Source of the DNA: Petrolisthes cinctipes
Lineage: Eukaryota; Arthropoda; Malacostraca; Decapoda; Porcellanidae
Assembly (NCBI GenBank): GCA_033782935.1
Contig: JAWQEG010001559.1
Location: 2,989,501-3,053,500, forward strand
Length of the DNA: 64,000 bases
Direction: 5' to 3'
Both the position numbers and the translations under genes were made by a program. Below, one piece after another: positions 60,718 through 64,000 of the stretch. The stretch's first letter is position 1, and the number at the start of each line of letters is the position of its first letter. Under the pieces are notes generated by a model, which was not told where the DNA came from, did no database searches, and saw nothing but the letters and a program-made list of their open reading frames with translations.

Positions 60718-63056
60718 ACACTGTTCAAGGTCCTTCAGTGTAATTGCCATGGCTTACGTGCCTCTTGGAAGGAACTGCACGTTCTCTCTCGCTTCTCTCC
60801 TGCATATGTTTGTCCCCATGAGACAATGCTTGGGGACTACGTTCCTGCCAGTCCTCCAGTATACTCTGCATTTTATTCCAATTCATTTGGTGGGCAGGGT
60901 CATCATGGTGGCTCTGCCATCCTAGTTTGGCACAATATGCCATACACGAGCCTGGACTTGACACTCCGCTCCAGGCTGTTGCACGTTAAGGTTTTTATGG
61001 ACTGCCCCTACACTGTGTGCAGTCTATACCTTCATCTCAGTGTTGCAGTTAAGAGGGGTGATCTCAACCGTCTTGTACAGGAGCTTCCTTCTCCCATTAT
61101 TTTATTACATGATTATAATGGTGGTCACAAGTCTGCACCACTGCTGCACGGGAGAAGTGCACTGCTTTCTCGCCTTTGTCGCAATCTTGAGGACCCAACT
61201 CTTTTAGAGGACTTCCGACGGGCAAGGGCTCGGGATAGACGAGTTTAATAAAAGGCACGACATGCATCTTGGAAAGCCTATGTGTCTTCAATTGTTACTA
61301 AAACCCCACTCACCCAAGTGTTCAGGAGAGTGCGTAAGATGGCTGGGAAGTTTTTTCTTAGCCCTCCACCTGTTCTTAAAGTCAATGGATTTAAGATCAT
61401 GGATGGTTTAACAGTGGCCAATATCATTGCCGAGGCATTTGCAAGAGTCTCTAGCCGTGACTCTCGTCCTCTGGCTGTCAGTCATGATTTGGGAGCCCAT
61501 GAGTGCAGTGTCCTGGATTTCTTGGGGAACGAGAATGAAAGTTATTCACCCTGAGAGACCTGCACTCTGCTCTCTCTCTCTCTCTGTGGCGACACGTCTC
61601 CTGGGCCAGACAACATCCCATATACAACAGAATATGGCTGGAGGGTGTCTTCCCATCTGGGTGGAGGGTTGCTACCATCCTTCCTTTCCCCAAGCTGGGC
61701 AAGGACTCTAGTGTTGCCCTTAATTACCGACCTATCGCCTTGACCTCCTGTCTCTGTAAACTATTTGAGAAGATGGTGATTGTCAGATTGGTATACTTCC
61801 TGGAACGGAGTGGTTTTACAAACGTTTGACTTGGGTTCCCAATTTACGTTCACTTAAGGTCTCTTGCCTCCAGGCTCTCAACCTGTTGAGGGTCCTGGGC
61901 CATATGTCCTGACGGGCTGATCGGACCACCCTCCTCCTCCTATACCGTGCACTTGTAAAGTCAAAACTTGACTATGGGTGTGAGGTGTACTCCTCTGCCA
62001 CGGATGCCCGTCTCAGAATCTTAGACTCTGTTCAACATACTGGGGTATGTCTGGCGACCGGGGCCTTCAGGTCGTCCCCAATCCCCAGTCTCCAGGTGGA
62101 CGCTGATGAGCCACCTCTTGATCTCCGTCGCCAGTCTTTGATGGTTCGTTGTTGGCATCGATTACATCGACTTCCTGACTCCCTTTCCTGCATGATGGTG
62201 TCATTTGATATGCCTCAGTACTACCTTTCATATCCTGGCACACGATGGCCCTTTGGCTTCCAGGTCAGGAAGGTTATGGAGAAGATGGGCATTGATGACT
62301 TCCAGATTTGTCCTGTGTGTGTCCCCAGGGTGGCTCCATTGCTTCTTCCAGAAGTTTACAACTGCACTTGCTTTTCAGACAAGAAGGAATATCTTCCTCC
62401 TCCGAGGGTCTCTTCCTCTTTTTAGAACATGCTTCCTCTCACAGGGAGTCCCTCCTTGTGTACACTGATGGGTCAAAGTCTGATGGCTTGTCCTCCTGGA
62501 ATATCGTAGCCGTAGAGTCACATATTGTTGTTTCTCGGCCCATGTGGGTGTCGAAACGAATGAGTGGGCTGACGCCCTGGCTAGAGCTGTGGCTTCCAGT
62601 GCTCGACCTCCTACCAGGCGTCATCCCGTACCTGCTCAAGATCTTCGACCCTACATAGATGCTGCCGTTGGTTCCTGCTGGCAGGACAGATGGGACGCCG
62701 TCAGGGCTAACAAGCAAAGTGGCATCCGCCAGCGGCTGGGTTTGTGGAACTACAGCTGCCTGTCCCGCCGGTGGGAGACGGCTCTTCCCCATCTCAGAAT
62801 TGGCCACTCAAATTGGACTCCTGGATTTTTAATGGAAAGGGCTCCCCCTCCCTACTGTGATGATTGTCTGGTCCCTTTGACAGCACGACATCTTGTTGAG
62901 TGTTGTCATAGGCACCTCTCCAAGTACCGGGTGGGGGACGGTTCTTACCGTCTCTCACAGGTTCTCGGGGAGGGAACACCGTCTCATATGTGGAGGAGGC
63001 TGGCCTCCTCCACAAATTGTGAATTTTATGATATTAATGGCTTCTTAGATAGTTAA
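60718..63056 (+). pseudogene. LINE B ORF2, copy 2, with three large deletions
   Basis: Endonuclease starts Val-Gln-Cys-Asn-Cys-His-Gly (Trp of the Gln-Trp-Asn block lost) and runs to Asp-Tyr-Asn-Gly-Gly-His near 61115. It then jumps into the linker, losing the Ser-Asp-His block. The RT goes from Phe-Leu-Glu-Arg near 61800 to Phe-Thr-Asn-Val-type thumb sequence, losing YADD. RNase H jumps from Tyr-Thr-Asp-Gly-Ser-Lys near 62460 to Ala-His-Val-Gly-Val near 62540. The end, Arg-Trp-Glu-Thr-Ala...Tyr-Cys-Asp-Asp-Cys, is open from 62544 to 63056. Confidence 0.82.
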
Positions 63057-63079
63057 ATGCTTTTAATTTTGATTACTAA

Positions 63080-63162
63080 CGTCAATGTATTCACAGTTAC
63101 GAGCACACGATAATAGTGGTACTAATATTTGTGTTCATAACTATGAACATATTGACGTTAGA
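63080..63162. repeat. short hairpin repeat
   Basis: TAACGTCAATGTATTCACAG near 63080 pairs with CTATGAACATATTGACGTTA near 63162 around a 40-bp loop. Confidence 0.7.
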
Positions 63163-63404
63163 TTACACTTCATTTTCACATTGTCACTTGTAAGAATATA
63201 ATACCATAAGTAGTTTGAAATTCAATGAGTACAAAGAAATTATTTGTAATTACCAGTTATAAGCTATATACCAGGAACTCAACTAGTTTGTATACAGGCT
63301 AACCCCTATAGGCTAATATCTGTTATGGCACGGTGTTAGTAGTGATTACTGAGGTAAGAAACTACTGATAGTCCTATCCATTTAATATTTTCAGGGACCT
63401 TGTA

Positions 63405-63640
63405 ATGTGTAGTTACGATGTAGTGAAGATGTTATCTTCACTTGGGGTTAATGACAAATAAGTTTGTGTTGGTCTAGTATAGTCTAGTCTGTTTATTTCT
63501 TCAGGTTTTACATTGCATATAAAATTTTATAGCTAACCTGGAAGATAACCTGGAATATGATCATGTGACTATATTTTATAGTTAACCTGGAATGTGCTCA
63601 ATCATATACATAAAAGTTGCCTGCTACAATACTTCCCCCC
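63405..63640 (-). repeat. 3' LTR and polypurine tract of a Gypsy, minus strand
   Basis: Minus strand: polypurine AAGGGGGGAAG at about 63631-63641, then TGTAGCAGGC at 63628 with an AATAAA further on (near 63500). The left boundary is uncertain. The plus-strand TGTAGTTACG near 63410 is the likely LTR end. Confidence 0.5.
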
Positions 63641-64000
63641 TTAGTGACGAGGAAGAAGGAATGATACAGTCTTCTTAGGGCGTCCGCTTGCGTTGTGGAG
63701 AAGCTGTAGAACGTATCAGTAGCGGGGAGTTGTAGGCGTGGTTGATGTTGTTGTAGTGGTCGAGGTCGTAGAGTGGAGTGTAGCAGGAAAGCTGGTGCGT
63801 GTGCGCGTGCGTGTATGTGCGCGTGTTGCTTCAGTGCCAATGGAACTCAATGAGTCCCTGAGCTTACGATTTTTAATGTCGACAACAGGGTCGAAATTTG
63901 TCAAAAAATCGGCGCCCAAATTGTCTTGCGCGTGCTTGCGCGTGTGGCTTTTGAAGCATGGCACTTGACACAGGTGAGAGTTCAACTCCTGCCGTCTTTG
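63641..64000 (-). pseudogene. Gypsy protease end joined to the RNase H end, minus strand
   Basis: From the window edge the minus strand reads Asp-Asn-Leu-Gly-Ala-Asp-Phe-Leu-Thr-Asn-Phe, Val-Val-Asp-Ile-Lys-Asn-Arg-Lys-Leu, the closing strand block of a Gypsy retropepsin (I/L-G-A-D-F-L). After Thr/Pro-rich linker sequence the frame gives Ala-Asp-Ala-Leu-Arg-Arg-Leu near 63690, the end of RNase H, next to the polypurine tract. RT and most of RNase H are therefore deleted. The active-site Asp-Ser/Thr-Gly would be outside the window. Confidence 0.6.

Larger units (their letters stand above)
57716..63056 (+). mobile_element. LINE B copy 2, full 5' end, decayed and interrupted
   Basis: Same family as 36864-41240, starting CCCCCCAGCGGGAACTGCC. 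The 5' UTR is 453 bp. ORF1 is split by a TTAA-flanked MITE, by frame breaks and by a 119-bp LINE B tail insertion. ORF2 has lost the endonuclease middle, the RT core and the RNase H middle, but keeps the C-terminal end. Confidence 0.85.

Noticed and set aside
63598..63985. Two overlapping host-like proteins at the right edge
   Set aside because: They contain the retropepsin end block and lie beside a polypurine tract and LTR, so they are Gypsy remains.

Overview
The window is eukaryotic, transposon-dense DNA with no host gene that I can defend. The evidence is spliceosomal-type introns in one element, poly(A)- and (AATC)n-tailed LINEs, a tRNA-derived SINE, long dinucleotide microsatellites, and members of nearly every transposon order (DIRS, Ty3/Gypsy, several LINE groups, P, hAT, Tc1/mariner, piggyBac-type and Mutator-type). 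The mixture fits a large arthropod genome. DIRS elements and RNase H-bearing I-superfamily LINEs like these are common in decapod crustaceans, so a crab, shrimp or crayfish is my best guess. That is inference, not proof.

Layout. 1-5045: a nearly complete DIRS (tyrosine-recombinase) retrotransposon entering from the left, with Gag, RT/RNase H/methyltransferase-like and recombinase regions, three frame-preserving predicted introns and one nonsense codon just before the recombinase tyrosine. 5255-9700: a foldback repeat, a hAT-like MITE and a permuted, decayed Gypsy remnant. 10860-17454: one minus-strand Gypsy LTR split by a P-superfamily element with a THAP fragment (11542-13526, 8-bp target duplication) and by a young LINE, called LINE C (14369-17403, 11-bp target duplication). 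18201-18680: a LINE tail remnant. 18780-about 23770: LINE A (ORF1 intact, ORF2 decayed).

24105-34455: a 3' fragment of LINE B that a Gypsy element (24708-34200, CTAA target duplication) has entered. That Gypsy carries an SGNH-hydrolase-like ORF ahead of gag, has a FLYWCH/Mutator transposase fragment inside gag, and lost the end of its integrase and half of its 3' LTR. The whole composite lies between 260-bp direct repeats. 34718-36155: a minus-strand Gypsy fragment with LTR. 36156-36861: a solo-type LTR (family X). 36864-about 41240: LINE B copy 1, with intact ORF1.

41194-54080 holds mainly MITEs, a SINE, minisatellites, a 180-bp AT tract, a heat-shock-element-like array and an inverted pair of Tc1 transposase fragments, one split by a second LTR X. 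54080-55657: a minus-strand CR1/Jockey-like LINE. 55658-63056: LINE B fragments in both orientations and LINE B copy 2. Copy 2 is itself interrupted by a TTAA-flanked MITE and by a tiny LINE B tail insertion. 63405-64000: the end of another minus-strand Gypsy, running out of the window.

The useful information is the order of events. Nested insertions, target duplications and paired copies give relative ages. The intact stretches (DIRS, LINE C ORF2, LINE B ORF1, Gypsy pol) mark the youngest families.
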